The notes: generated from the sequence alone by a model not told the origin. A DNA stretch of 64,000 bases from Pseudomonas orientalis (GCF_001439815.1 NZ_JYLM01000002.1:124001-188000), one strand, 5' to 3'; positions 1 through 9,031 are shown, numbered from the stretch's first letter. Made by a program: numbers and translations.

Positions 1-206
1 ACTGGGATGGGGTGGATGCGCTGTTTGCCCAGCACGAAGGCCTGGCGCCGGGCGAGAAGAAGAAGCGGGTAGGGGACGAGGTGCCTTACGGACGCATGGG
101 CACGGCTGAAGACCTGACGGGCATGGCAATCTTCTTGGCGTCGAAAGAGGCTGACTATGTCGTCGCACAGACCTACAACGTCGATGGCGGCAGTTGGATG
201 AACTAG
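1..206 (+). CDS. Short-chain dehydrogenase/reductase, C-terminal fragment
   Basis: The window opens inside this gene; the first complete codon is at position 3 and the stop is TAG at 204-206. The visible 67 residues have the ending typical of classical SDR oxidoreductases: PYGRMGTAEDLTGMAIFLAS followed by a YNVDGGSWMN tail, which closes the Rossmann fold. The VDGG-WM ending resembles polyol (sorbitol/iditol type) dehydrogenases of Pseudomonas, but the catalytic Ser-Tyr-Lys and the NAD-binding glycines lie outside the window. The substrate therefore cannot be assigned. It converges on nrtR with a 65-base gap. Confidence 0.75.
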   Translation, partial: WDGVDALFAQHEGLAPGEKKKRVGDEVPYGRMGTAEDLTGMAIFLASKEADYVVAQTYNVDGGSWMN

Positions 207-271
207 CGGCCTGCACCGATCAACACGGTGGGGGCGAACAAGCATTCCAGCCGTTGATACTCGTCGTCGAG

Positions 272-964
272 TCACTCGGCAAAGCTGCGATCAAAAAAGT
301 AGACCTGCCCCGGCTTCAGCATTTCCACCGTCGCCTGGGGCCGGCCACCTTCACCCTGCTTCTTGCGCCCGGTTTCACGCAAATACCCCGCCTCAGCCAG
401 CTTCAGCAAACGCTGGCGGATACTGGTCTTGAGCACCGGCCGGGCGAGCACCAATGAAAAAATCGTAGTCGCCTGCGGTGCGCTGAACTCACGCCCCAGG
501 AACATCAACGGCAGGCTGCTGTACAACGATTTGGAAAACAATCGCTCCTGCACGGCCGCCACCAGGCTGTTGTGATCGAACGGCAACTTGATACTGCCAT
601 CGGCCACCGCATTCAGGGAAAACCAGGCCTGATGGTCACCCAGCGCGACTTCGTCGGCCACGATCCCCAGGTAATAAGTGGACGACGACCAGCAGCGCGG
701 GTCGCGAAACGCATCGCCCACGGTGCCCACCTGTTCGCTCCAGACCAGCTCGAGGCCGACCTTGTCACTGCAGCGAAGCCGCTCCACCGCATCCTGCAGG
801 CTCAGGTCCTGCACATCGCCGTTGACCACCACACCCGGCAACGCCCAGTGTCCGGCAAAAGGCTCGGCATCGCGCTTGTTGAGCAGCAGCTTCAATTCTC
901 CGCAGGCACGGCAGTAACACAGCACGCACAAGTCGACGGTGTGCAGGTAGGGGCTCAATGGCAT
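272..964 (-). CDS. nrtR: NrtR, Nudix-related transcriptional regulator of NAD metabolism
   Basis: This 230-residue protein has a Nudix-like fold (about residues 5-140) followed by a winged helix (about 150-225). NrtR proteins repress NAD salvage genes and sense ADP-ribose-type ligands. The Nudix box around GVVVNGDVQDLSLQDAVERL lacks the usual REUxEE metal-binding glutamates, so it is expected to bind rather than hydrolyse its ligand. The start at 964 is preferred because AGAAGGA stands 8 bases upstream. A longer reading frame to 1228 would overlap the divergent pncA and adds no recognisable domain. Divergence from pncA-pncB-nadE across a palindrome supports the assignment. Confidence 0.88.
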   Translation of the reverse strand: MPLSPYLHTVDLCVLCYCRACGELKLLLNKRDAEPFAGHWALPGVVVNGDVQDLSLQDAVERLRCSDKVGLELVWSEQVGTVGDAFRDPRCWSSSTYYLGIVADEVALGDHQAWFSLNAVADGSIKLPFDHNSLVAAVQERLFSKSLYSSLPLMFLGREFSAPQATTIFSLVLARPVLKTSIRQRLLKLAEAGYLRETGRKKQGEGGRPQATVEMLKPGQVYFFDRSFAE

Positions 965-1062
965 ATGAAGTCCTTCTGGCAGCGGTGAAGCACAGTCTAA
1001 CCCTTCGAACAGATATGTCATGTACTTGAGCTCAGGCAGGTAGAAAAATACTTGTTGCCACG

Positions 1063-1083
1063 AAAGTACATGACGTGTACTTT
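1063..1083. promoter_or_regulatory. Probable NrtR operator
   Basis: AAAGTACA (1063-1070) and TGTACTTT (1076-1083) form a perfect 8-base inverted repeat around a 5-base centre, 26 bases before the pncA start. A lone half site, TGTACTT, lies at 1021-1027, nearer to nrtR. The position between the repressor gene and the operon it should control suggests that NrtR binds here and represses both directions. Binding is inferred. Confidence 0.65.
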
Positions 1084-1109
1084 TGTTTCCAGGCCACCGG
1101 AGAATCACC

Positions 1110-1757
1110 ATGACCCTCGCGAAAACCGCCATTGCCTCATTCGATGTGGACGCCCAGAAGAGTTTCACGCCGTTGTGTCCCGACGAATTGCCCGTCGCCG
1201 GGGGCGACCTGATCGGCGCCGAACTCAACTACATGGCCAGCCTTGCCGGACGCCGCATCGGCAGCAAGGACGCCCACACCCCGCAGGCGCCCTGGGTGGT
1301 CGCGCAGCACAGCCAGATGCTGCAACCCACCGGCCTGGCTCACGCCGATGTCACCTGGGTCAGCCACTGCGTGCCGGGTACCGAGGGCTTCACCTTGCTG
1401 GATGAATTGCCCAGTCCCTATGACTACGACTACTTCGTCTGGAAGGGCGTTGAACCCGACCTGCACCCCTACGGCGCCTGCTACCACGACCTGCACGACA
1501 AACTGTCGACCGGCGTCATTGAATACCTCAAGGCCCAGGGTATCGTCCGCGTGCTTGTCGGTGGCCTGGCCCTGGACTATTGCGTCAAGACCACCGCCTT
1601 TCAACTGCTCAAGGCTGGCCTGCAGGTGGTGCTGCACCTGCCGGCGTGTCGAGGGATCACAGAGGAAGGCAGCGTGCTGGCTGTCAATGAGTTGCTCAAG
1701 GCCGGTGCCGCCATCAGCCGCACCCGCGAAGAACTGGCCGCGATGGCCGCGCGTTAA
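1110..1757 (+). CDS. pncA: Nicotinamidase
   Basis: PncA deamidates nicotinamide to nicotinate, the first step of the Preiss-Handler salvage route to NAD. The 215-residue cysteine hydrolase shows the catalytic Asp in FDVDAQKSF near the N-terminus, a Lys in YFVWKGVEPD, and the nucleophile Cys in GLALDYCVKTTA. The start at 1110 follows a CGGAG ribosome site; an in-frame start at 1083 would sit inside the operator. It is the first gene of the operon, with pncB 11 bases downstream, and is probably repressed by NrtR. Confidence 0.93.
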   Translation: MTLAKTAIASFDVDAQKSFTPLCPDELPVAGGDLIGAELNYMASLAGRRIGSKDAHTPQAPWVVAQHSQMLQPTGLAHADVTWVSHCVPGTEGFTLLDELPSPYDYDYFVWKGVEPDLHPYGACYHDLHDKLSTGVIEYLKAQGIVRVLVGGLALDYCVKTTAFQLLKAGLQVVLHLPACRGITEEGSVLAVNELLKAGAAISRTREELAAMAAR

Positions 1758-1768
1758 GGAGACCTACC

Positions 1769-2986
1769 ATGGAAAGCGCCTATGACGACGAGTCCCCGGT
1801 CATCCAGGGCTTGCTCGACACCGATTACTACACCTTCACCATGATGCAGGCGGTGCTGCACCAGCATCCCAATGTGGATGTGGAATACAACTTCATCGTC
1901 CGCTCCAGGGAAAAACTCGGGCACCTGATCCCGCAGTTGCGAACCGAGCTGGAAAAGCTTGCCGGCCTGCAGATGCGTGAAGGCGAGCTGCGCTTCCTGT
2001 TCAACCCGCGCTTTCGCGAATACCTCACGCCGGATTACGAGCGCTTCCTCGGGCTGTTTCGCTTCAACCTGCGCTATATCCATGTCAGTGAAGTGGACGG
2101 GCAATTGAACATCCGCGTGATCGGCCCGATGCTGCATTGCATCATGTTCGAGCAACCGGTACTGGCGCTGGTCAGCGAGCTGCGCAACCGCGACAAGTAC
2201 CCCGACGTGACCCTCGAGGATGTCACCCGCAAGCTCTACCAGAAGTTCGACTGGCTGGAGAAAAACCTCAGCCGCGACGAGCTGGCCGACCTGCGCGTTT
2301 CCGACTTTTCCACGCGCCGGCGCCTGTCATTCAAGGCCCAGCGCGAGGTGGTGGACATCATGCGCCGCGACTTCCCCGGCCAGTTCCTCGGTACCAGCAA
2401 CGCACACCTGGCCTATGAATTCGACTTGCCGCTGATCGGCACCATGGCCCACCAATGGCTGATGGTGCACCAGCAATTGGGGCGCCTGCGCGAAAGCCAG
2501 AACGCCGCACTGGAAAACTGGGTGCGTGAGTACCGTGGCCGTCTCGGTATGGCCCTGACCGATTGCATCAGTACCGATTTTTTTCTCAAGGATTTCGATC
2601 TGTACTTCGCCAAGCTCTACGACGGCCTGCGCCAGGACTCCGGCGACCCCATCGTGTGGGCCGACAAGGTACTGGCCAAATATAAGGAACTCGGTATCGA
2701 CCCCATGACCAAAGACCTTATGTTCTCCGACGGTCTGAATTTCGAAAAATGCCTGCCGATCCTGCGGCACATCCGCGGCAAGGCCCGGTTCGGCTTCGGC
2801 ATGGGCACCAGCCTTGCCTGCGATGTGGACGGCGTGGAGCCACTGAGCATCGTGATGAAGCTGGTGCGGGTACACGGCGAGCCCGTGGTGAAATTCTCCG
2901 ATGATCCGGTGAAGAACGTCTGCGAAGACCCGTCGTTTTTGCAGTACGCGGCACAGGTATTCAACGTTGGTAACGTGGAGGTATGA
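1769..2986 (+). CDS. pncB: Nicotinate phosphoribosyltransferase
   Basis: PncB joins nicotinate to PRPP, giving nicotinate mononucleotide in the cytoplasm. At 405 residues it has the length of bacterial PncB enzymes. It begins with the family motif [16 protein letters not shown], carries the phosphorylated-histidine region GTMAHQW, and has a [10 protein letters not shown] phosphoribosyl-binding segment. AAGGAG ends 6 bases before the ATG. It lies between pncA and nadE with almost no spacing, so the three are co-transcribed. Confidence 0.95.
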   Translation: MESAYDDESPVIQGLLDTDYYTFTMMQAVLHQHPNVDVEYNFIVRSREKLGHLIPQLRTELEKLAGLQMREGELRFLFNPRFREYLTPDYERFLGLFRFNLRYIHVSEVDGQLNIRVIGPMLHCIMFEQPVLALVSELRNRDKYPDVTLEDVTRKLYQKFDWLEKNLSRDELADLRVSDFSTRRRLSFKAQREVVDIMRRDFPGQFLGTSNAHLAYEFDLPLIGTMAHQWLMVHQQLGRLRESQNAALENWVREYRGRLGMALTDCISTDFFLKDFDLYFAKLYDGLRQDSGDPIVWADKVLAKYKELGIDPMTKDLMFSDGLNFEKCLPILRHIRGKARFGFGMGTSLACDVDGVEPLSIVMKLVRVHGEPVVKFSDDPVKNVCEDPSFLQYAAQVFNVGNVEV

Positions 2987-2987
2987 C

Positions 2988-3803
2988 ATGCACACTCAAG
3001 AACGCATCGCCCGTGAGCTGAACGTCGATCGCTCGCTGGTCGCAGGCGGCGAGCCCCGGGAAATTCAACGGCGCATCGATTTCATCAAGACGACGTTGCG
3101 CGCCTCCGGCTGCAAGGCGCTGGTGCTGGGTATCAGCGGCGGTGTCGACTCACTGCTTGCGGGCCGCCTGTGCCAGCTGGCGGCGCAGCAACTGCGCGAC
3201 GAAGGCTACGCCGCGCGCTTTATCGCCATGCGTCTGCCTTATAAAACCCAGGGCGACGAACACGATGCCCAGGCTTCGCTGGATTTTATCCTGCCGGACC
3301 ATATCGACACCCTCGACATCGCCGCCAGTGTCGACGGCCTGATGGCCAGCCTGGCCGCCGCCGAAGCCAGTGCCGCGCAGCTCGATTTCATCAAGGGCAA
3401 CGTCAAGGCCCGTGTGCGCATGGTCGCGCAGTATGCGGTTGCCAACCTGCACAATGGCCTGGTGGTCGGCACCGACCAGGCGGCCGAAGCGTTGATGGGG
3501 TTCTTCACTAAATTCGGCGACGGCGCCTGCGACCTGGCGCCGTTGTCCGGCCTGACCAAAACCCAGGTGCGCCTGCTCGCCACCACCCTCGGCGCCCCGG
3601 CGAACCTGGCGCAAAAACCGCCCACCGCGGATCTTGAAGAACTGGCGCCGGGGAAACTCGATGAAGACGCCTACGGTTGCTCCTACGACGAGATCGACGC
3701 GTACCTGATGGGTGAGCCGGTGAGCGAGCGGGTGAGGGCGATTGTCGAGGAGGCGTATGGCAAGACGGCGCACAAACGCGCGCTGCCGATTGCCCCGCAG
3801 TAA
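2988..3803 (+). CDS. nadE: NH3-dependent NAD+ synthetase
   Basis: NadE amidates deamido-NAD with ammonia and ATP to give NAD+, the last step of the pathway. The 271-residue protein has the PP-loop signature GISGGVDS near residue 50 and the [18 protein letters not shown] region of the family. It has no N-terminal glutaminase domain, so it is the short ammonia-using form. The ATG at 2988 starts one base after the pncB stop with GGAGGT just upstream, which indicates translational coupling. Confidence 0.95.
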   Translation: MHTQERIARELNVDRSLVAGGEPREIQRRIDFIKTTLRASGCKALVLGISGGVDSLLAGRLCQLAAQQLRDEGYAARFIAMRLPYKTQGDEHDAQASLDFILPDHIDTLDIAASVDGLMASLAAAEASAAQLDFIKGNVKARVRMVAQYAVANLHNGLVVGTDQAAEALMGFFTKFGDGACDLAPLSGLTKTQVRLLATTLGAPANLAQKPPTADLEELAPGKLDEDAYGCSYDEIDAYLMGEPVSERVRAIVEEAYGKTAHKRALPIAPQ

Positions 3804-3920
3804 GCGCGGGCTGCAAGCTATATCAGGAAGTGTCTGGCTATGAAATGGAATTTTTCCTACATTCTTGAAGGATAGGGATTCTTTACGCTCTGAGCTTTCA
3901 ATGAGTTCAGGATCAAGGGA

Positions 3921-4388
3921 ATGGCTTCCAGCGTATTGAAAGCGAATGATTCAATAGCCAGCGTTTTGCGCCGTTACCTGCCAGTGCTTATTGGCACGAC
4001 GGTCATGGCGATTTTGTCGGGCATCCTGGTGACAGTATTGGATGATTCGACCTATCTGCGCAGGTTCGACCCGTCGCTCAAAGCACAGATGTCCGGCTGG
4101 AGTCTTATTACGCTGGCGGCTGTTCTAGTATTTTCCAGTGTGATGATGGTGCGTGGGCGGCACTGGGCGAGCATTGTCCTGGCAGGCTATTTTGCGCTGT
4201 GTCTGATGCTGGTGGTACCGAGCATTCAGTACCACCCCCATAGCCTGGCCTATTCGTTGGGGGTCGTGTGCCCGTTGTGCGGATTGCTTCTGCTCAATAC
4301 CGAGCGCCACCGCGAGATGCGCCAAAAGCTGTTTGAACTGCGTGTCCAGCGCTGCGGGGCCAGGCGTTCAGTCCTTGAGGATGCCTGA
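3921..4388 (+). CDS. Small inner-membrane protein, function unknown
   Basis: I do not recognise a family for this 155-residue protein. It shows about four hydrophobic stretches (near residues 20-42, 60-76, 84-102 and 110-124) with basic flanks, consistent with a four-helix inner-membrane protein. The C-terminus is rich in Arg and Glu and would be cytoplasmic. CAGGA stands 8 bases before the ATG. It lies in the less GC-rich patch between nadE and the repeat-rich protein and ends just before the candidate HrpL promoter. No functional link can be claimed. Confidence 0.7.
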   Translation: MASSVLKANDSIASVLRRYLPVLIGTTVMAILSGILVTVLDDSTYLRRFDPSLKAQMSGWSLITLAAVLVFSSVMMVRGRHWASIVLAGYFALCLMLVVPSIQYHPHSLAYSLGVVCPLCGLLLLNTERHREMRQKLFELRVQRCGARRSVLEDA

Positions 4389-4403
4389 TGGCCTCTGTGG
4401 GTT

Positions 4404-4432
4404 GGAACTGCCCGATTCCAGCGGGCCACATA
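4404..4432 (+). promoter_or_regulatory. Candidate HrpL-dependent promoter (hrp box)
   Basis: GGAACT (4404-4409), a 16-base spacer, and CCACATA (4426-4432) match the hrp box consensus GGAACC-N15/16-CCACNNA at all but one defined base. It lies 74 bases upstream of the ATG of the repeat-rich protein and on the same strand. HrpL is the sigma factor that drives type III secretion genes in plant-associated pseudomonads. No hrpL gene or secretion apparatus is in the window, so the call rests on the motif, its position and the protein it precedes. Confidence 0.6.
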
Positions 4433-4506
4433 TGGCACGTGGGTCGCGGATGGCTTTTCCAGGACCGACACGTGGGTATTTCAGTTTCTGGACTTGGGGT
4501 CGTGAT

Positions 4507-6075
4507 ATGACAGACATAAATAACAGGCAACTCTATTCGCAGGTTGGGATTTACTCGCAGGCACCGAGCGTTTCACCAGAAAACGAGTACAAGGCAAAGT
4601 CAGACAAAGAGATCGCAGCGCTCTTCGGCAGCAACTTCGACTACTTTGAGCCTAAAGATGGCTTGGTGTCGCAGGATAAATTACGCACTATAGCGAATCG
4701 TCCGGTGCCGAGTGGTAATACAATTCATGATGCCATGACAATGTTGGCGCGTGAGATTATCAGTCGCGGTTCACTCAACTATCGTTTGGATAAAGTAGAC
4801 GGTGAGTATAAAGGACCGGCCGATGGGATGATTAGTCTTAAAGGTATTGAATACGAGATCGCCTCCAACTCGAATAAGGAACCTCCCACGGATAATCGCT
4901 TTGCAGGCGCGCCCCGTAGCTTCAATAATTCGGTGGGGAACGCGAACCGCGGCCTGATGAATCCTGTGCAGAATCTTTCGATGGCACCTCAAGGGTTCAG
5001 CGGTCAGCCTGAGCCTGCAGAGCTGCCCTATGCCAAAATTGCCACTGATTTTGTAAACAACTTTAAAGAATTTCAGGACGCCGATGGTTTCGTGTCGATG
5101 GCTAGCATCGCGGCTATCGCCTATTGCCCTATGCCAGATGATCCTTTCGCCGACCGGATGATCTGGCTAGCCCAGGCAATCATGAGCAGTCCGCTGATGA
5201 GATTCATGTTGGACTCGAAGACACAAAACGGTCAACAGGATGGCCTTATCAGTTTCTCTGATGCGCAGGGGGTAGCTGAGCATTTCAATGGTGCGCCCAA
5301 CTTTTCGACTGGGCAACAATTTCCTGTTGGACGAGGAGCTTACCAACCGTCCATGTATTCAGGGCTTAATGATTTTCCGCCTCAGTCGTATGGGCAGGTT
5401 TTTCCACAGCAGCCGCCGTCGCATGAACAAGCCATGGCTCAGCAGCCATATTATAATAATGGCCCCCTTCAGGAAGTTACGACGACCAGCAATAATCGTT
5501 ATGCCTACGATAGCGATGAGGGATTTTCCAAAAAATTATTGCCCTACTTCGGCGTGCTGGAAGATCCCGCCACACCGGGTTATATATCCGATAACTCGCT
5601 TCGTTCAGTCGCATCGGGTTTCCGACCGGACGGGAGTAGGGCGACTTTAGAAGAACAAGAGATTGCTGAAAACTTTATGAGTCGAGGTGGTTTCTTTAAA
5701 AAACTGGACCGAGGCTCCAGCGGCAAACTTGATGGCCTGATCTCTCGTTCGGATCTGGGTGGATTTGCAACGGATTATAGCGGCTCAACTGATCACGATG
5801 TATTGAAGGGTATAAAGAAATATTTTCATGAGTACACGGCCGGGAAGGATGATGCTTATGTTAATTTCAATGAATTGCGAGAGGCTGCGGGCGAAATTCC
5901 GTCGACACGCACCTTCCCTGATGAAGCGCGTGAATATGCAAAAGAGTTTCTAAAACGTGTCGATCTGGCGGATAAGACCGATGTTGGGGTGTCCTGTTGG
6001 GGGTTGTTCAATGGTAAACGGGATGAGCGTTTTGATATGGACAACCTTGATTACATGCTCGACCAGACAAAATGA
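4507..6075 (+). CDS. Candidate type III-secreted HrpK-like protein with paired EF-hand-like repeats
   Basis: This 522-residue soluble protein starts at MTDINNRQLY, 74 bases after the hrp box; longer in-frame starts (from 4333) overlap the previous gene. It has no Sec signal and a Ser/Asn/Gln-rich first 30 residues. Four repeat pairs are visible, each built on an acidic loop followed by DG-hydrophobic-S and a helix: residues 46-65 with 94-116, 186-206 with 235-257, 346-369 with 396-420, and 436-461 with 482-518. Residues 260-330 are a Gln/Pro/Tyr-rich linker. Similar modules occur in HrpK-type proteins and in calcium-binding EF-hands. Base composition and codon use (many ATA, AAT, TTA) differ from the neighbours, suggesting horizontal origin. 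Secretion and calcium binding are inferred. Confidence 0.6.
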   Translation: MTDINNRQLYSQVGIYSQAPSVSPENEYKAKSDKEIAALFGSNFDYFEPKDGLVSQDKLRTIANRPVPSGNTIHDAMTMLAREIISRGSLNYRLDKVDGEYKGPADGMISLKGIEYEIASNSNKEPPTDNRFAGAPRSFNNSVGNANRGLMNPVQNLSMAPQGFSGQPEPAELPYAKIATDFVNNFKEFQDADGFVSMASIAAIAYCPMPDDPFADRMIWLAQAIMSSPLMRFMLDSKTQNGQQDGLISFSDAQGVAEHFNGAPNFSTGQQFPVGRGAYQPSMYSGLNDFPPQSYGQVFPQQPPSHEQAMAQQPYYNNGPLQEVTTTSNNRYAYDSDEGFSKKLLPYFGVLEDPATPGYISDNSLRSVASGFRPDGSRATLEEQEIAENFMSRGGFFKKLDRGSSGKLDGLISRSDLGGFATDYSGSTDHDVLKGIKKYFHEYTAGKDDAYVNFNELREAAGEIPSTRTFPDEAREYAKEFLKRVDLADKTDVGVSCWGLFNGKRDERFDMDNLDYMLDQTK

Positions 6076-6441
6076 ACGCCTGATTGCAGTCAGTGTCAAC
6101 TGACTTGACCGTGGTCGGCGGCCGCCAGATGCCGCCGGATCACCCTCGCATGATGCCGCGTTCGGCGCTTTACAGCACCTGTCATGGTAGATACGCATGG
6201 GTTTTTTAAGCGGCGGCGATTCGCGCTTCCTGGGCTGCGGTGCTTATGTTGGTGATAGTATCAATCATGCGGACGATCGGCGGCGAACGGTCAGTTATCA
6301 CGGGCTTCTCTCGCGGTATTTACCAAGACGGCGCTGACCATCGAGAGATCACGCATCGTCCGCAGGACATGCACACTTACCTGGCCTGGCTGTCTTGCAT
6401 GCTTTTACTGCCTGATTCTTATCCCGGAAATTCGAGTCCCC
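6076..6441. other. Intergenic region without a convincing gene
   Basis: These 366 bases separate the repeat-rich protein from the MATE gene. They contain a 6-base hairpin at 6088-6105 without a T-tract and a 46-codon open frame at 6197-6337 with no ribosome site or recognisable product. I see no terminator, RNA or repeat family here. Confidence 0.5.
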
Positions 6442-7797
6442 ATGCAAGTCACTCAACAACGGCCGCTGTGGCAGATCTACCTGTTCTTTCTGGCACCCAT
6501 GGTGCTCTCCAACTTTCTGCAAAGCTTTTCCGGCACCCTCAACGGTATCTATGTCGGCCAGATGCTCGGCACCCACGCGCTGGCGGCGGTATCGGGCATG
6601 TTCCCCATCGTGTTTTTCTTCATTGCCCTGGTGATTGGCCTGGGAGCCGGTGCCTCGGTGTTGATCGGCCAGGCCTGGGGGGCCCGGGAGACGGGACTGG
6701 TCAAGGTAATCACCGGCGCCACGCTGACCCTTGGCGCACTGATAGGCTTGTTCGCTGCCGTACTCGGGGGGCTGTTTGCCCGCCCCGCGTTGCAGGCCCT
6801 GGGAACCCCCGTCGATGTGCTGGACGATGCGGTGGGCTATGCCCAGGTGATGATGCTGATCATGCCGCTGCTGCTGGTGTTTATTCTCTATACCCAGCTG
6901 CTGCGCGGCGTCAGCGACACGGTTTCGCCGTTGCTGGCGCTGATGGTGTCGACGCTGGTGGGCTTGGTGCTGACGCCGGCGTTGATCCGCGGTTGGATCG
7001 GCCTGCCGCCCATGGGTATCCAGAGTGCGGCGTACGCCGGGCTGGCGGGTAATGCGTTGGCGATGCTGTTCCTGATTCTGCGCCTGCGTCACAAGCACCA
7101 TGTGATGGCGCCGGATCGCGACATGCTCGCCGCCCTGCGCCTGGACCGGGTGATTCTCGGCAAGGTCCTGCGCATCGGCCTGCCCACCGGTCTGCAAATG
7201 GTGGTGTTGTCACTGTCGGAGCTGGTCATCCTGGCGCTGGTCAACGGCCACGGCTCCCAGGCAACGGCGGCGTACGGTGCGGTGACGCAGATCGTCAATT
7301 ACGTGCAGTTTCCGGCGCTGTCGATCGCCATCACCGCCTCGATCCTGGGGGCGCAGGCGATTGGCGCCGGACGCCTGGAGCGCATCGGGCCGATCCTGCG
7401 CACCGGGTTGTTGATCAACACCGGTCTCACCGGTGGCCTGATCGTGCTCGGCTACGGGTTGTCGCACTGGTTGCTGGGGCTGTTCATCACCGACGACACC
7501 GCGCGCATCAACGCCGAGCACCTGTTGCACATCATGCTGTGGAGCATCCTGGTGTTTGGCTTCCAGGCCGTGATCGGCGGGATCATGCGCGCCAGCGGCG
7601 TGGTGTTGATGCCGGTCGCCATTTCGATTTTCTGTGTGCTGTGCGTGGAATTGCCGGTGGCGTACCTGTTCAACGCGCACTTTGGCCTCGAAGGGGTGTG
7701 GATGGCGTTTCCGGTGACTTACCTGGCTATGCTGGTGCTGCAGACGGCCTATTACCGATTGGTATGGCGGCATAAGCAGATCAAGCGGCTGGTGTGA
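6442..7797 (+). CDS. MATE-family multidrug/metabolite exporter
   Basis: This 451-residue integral membrane protein has about 12 hydrophobic helices in two similar halves, the layout of MATE antiporters (NorM/DinF type). MATE proteins export cationic drugs or metabolites in exchange for Na+ or H+. Landmarks include FLAPMVLSNFLQSFSGTLNG in helix 1 and GLPTGLQMVVLSLSELVILALVN at the start of the second half. The start at ATG 6442 places helix 1 at the usual distance. The MFS gene follows 40 bases later on the same strand, so the two exporters are probably co-transcribed. The substrate is unknown. Confidence 0.9.
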   Translation: MQVTQQRPLWQIYLFFLAPMVLSNFLQSFSGTLNGIYVGQMLGTHALAAVSGMFPIVFFFIALVIGLGAGASVLIGQAWGARETGLVKVITGATLTLGALIGLFAAVLGGLFARPALQALGTPVDVLDDAVGYAQVMMLIMPLLLVFILYTQLLRGVSDTVSPLLALMVSTLVGLVLTPALIRGWIGLPPMGIQSAAYAGLAGNALAMLFLILRLRHKHHVMAPDRDMLAALRLDRVILGKVLRIGLPTGLQMVVLSLSELVILALVNGHGSQATAAYGAVTQIVNYVQFPALSIAITASILGAQAIGAGRLERIGPILRTGLLINTGLTGGLIVLGYGLSHWLLGLFITDDTARINAEHLLHIMLWSILVFGFQAVIGGIMRASGVVLMPVAISIFCVLCVELPVAYLFNAHFGLEGVWMAFPVTYLAMLVLQTAYYRLVWRHKQIKRLV

Positions 7798-7837
7798 TAC
7801 AAGGTTGCCCACACAAAGGAGAGAAGGCGCTTCAGCA

Positions 7838-9031
7838 ATGGCAAACCCCTACGCCGCGTTGTTCCAGGTGCCGGGCGCTCGCGCTTTTGTCCTGGCGGGC
7901 ATGCTGGCACGCATGCCGATCTCCATGACCGGTATTGGCCTGATCACCATGCTCTCGCAGGTGCATGGCGGTTATGGTCTGGCGGGCTCGGTGGCGGCGG
8001 TATTCGCGTTGGCCACGGCGTTTTGCGCGCCGCAGGTATCGCGTCTGGTGGACCGCTACGGCCAGGGCAGGGTGCTGCCCATCGCCGCCCTGATTGGCGG
8101 TGGCGCGTTGTTGATGGTGCTGCTGTGCACGCGTTTGCAGGCGCCGGACTGGACGTTGTTCCTGTTCGCCGCGCTGGCTGGCTGCATGCCCAACATGTCG
8201 GCCATGGTGCGGGCACGCTGGACCGAGTTGTACCGCGGCCAGCCCAAGCTGCAAACCGCGTTCGCGCTGGAGTCGGTGCTCGATGAAGTGTGCTTTATCA
8301 TCGGCCCGCCCATTTCGGTCGGCCTGAGCGTGGTGCTGTTTGCCGAAGCCGGGCCGCTGGTGGCGGCGCTGTTGCTGGCGGTGGGCGTGACCACGTTCGT
8401 GCTGCAACGCGAGACAGAACCGCCGGTGCATCCACATCACGACCACCATGGACGCTGGCTGATTGCCTCACCTTCGGTGCTGATCCTCATGACCCTGTTG
8501 CTGGCCATGGGCGTGATCGTCGGTGTGGTGGATGTGGTCAGCGTCGCCTTTGCCCAGCATCAGGGCCAGCCCGCGGCGGCGAGTATCGTGCTGTCGGTGT
8601 ACGCCATCGGTTCCTGCCTGGCCGGCCTGGCCTTCGGCACGCTCAAGCTCAAGGCCTCGTTGTCTCGGCAGTTTCTGTTCTGCGGCGTGGCCACGGCGTT
8701 GACGACGTTGCCGTTGCTGTGGGTGACCGATATTCCGGGGCTGGCCGTGGCGATCTTTATCTCCGGTCTGTTTTTCGCTCCGACCCTGATCGTGTCCATG
8801 GCGCTGGTGGAGCAAGTTGTCCCACCGAGCCGCCTCACCGAAGGCATGACCTGGCTGATCACCGGCCTGAGCATCGGCGTGGCGATTGGCGCCGCGAGCT
8901 CAGGCTGGATGATTGACCACTCCGGCGCCGCCAGCGGGTTCTGGGTGGCGCTGGCGGCGGGGCTGGTGGTGTTGGGTTCGGCTGTGCTGGGGTTTCGGCG
9001 GTTGGGTCGTCAGCCAATCGCCGGACAATGA
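7838..9031 (+). CDS. MFS transporter
   Basis: This 397-residue protein has about 12 transmembrane helices and the loop motif SRLVDRYGQGRVLP between helices 2 and 3, a form of the major facilitator signature. A His-rich cytoplasmic loop, HPHHDHHG, sits between the two halves, which is unusual and could bind metal. The ATG at 7838 is preferred over a TTG at 7805 because AGAAGG precedes it at a workable distance. It follows the MATE gene and overlaps the end of hicB by 22 bases on the opposite strand. Its substrate is unknown. Confidence 0.88.
   Translation: MANPYAALFQVPGARAFVLAGMLARMPISMTGIGLITMLSQVHGGYGLAGSVAAVFALATAFCAPQVSRLVDRYGQGRVLPIAALIGGGALLMVLLCTRLQAPDWTLFLFAALAGCMPNMSAMVRARWTELYRGQPKLQTAFALESVLDEVCFIIGPPISVGLSVVLFAEAGPLVAALLLAVGVTTFVLQRETEPPVHPHHDHHGRWLIASPSVLILMTLLLAMGVIVGVVDVVSVAFAQHQGQPAAASIVLSVYAIGSCLAGLAFGTLKLKASLSRQFLFCGVATALTTLPLLWVTDIPGLAVAIFISGLFFAPTLIVSMALVEQVVPPSRLTEGMTWLITGLSIGVAIGAASSGWMIDHSGAASGFWVALAAGLVVLGSAVLGFRRLGRQPIAGQ

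Noticed and set aside
965..1228. N-terminal extension of NrtR
   Set aside because: It would run over the operator and pncA on the other strand. A good ribosome site precedes the ATG at 964.
6088..6105. Hairpin after the repeat-rich protein gene
   Set aside because: The stem is only six bases and no T-tract follows, so it is not a convincing terminator.
6197..6337. 46-codon open frame between the repeat-rich protein and the MATE gene
   Set aside because: It has no ribosome site, recognisable product or codon signal. Chance opening in GC-rich DNA is more likely.
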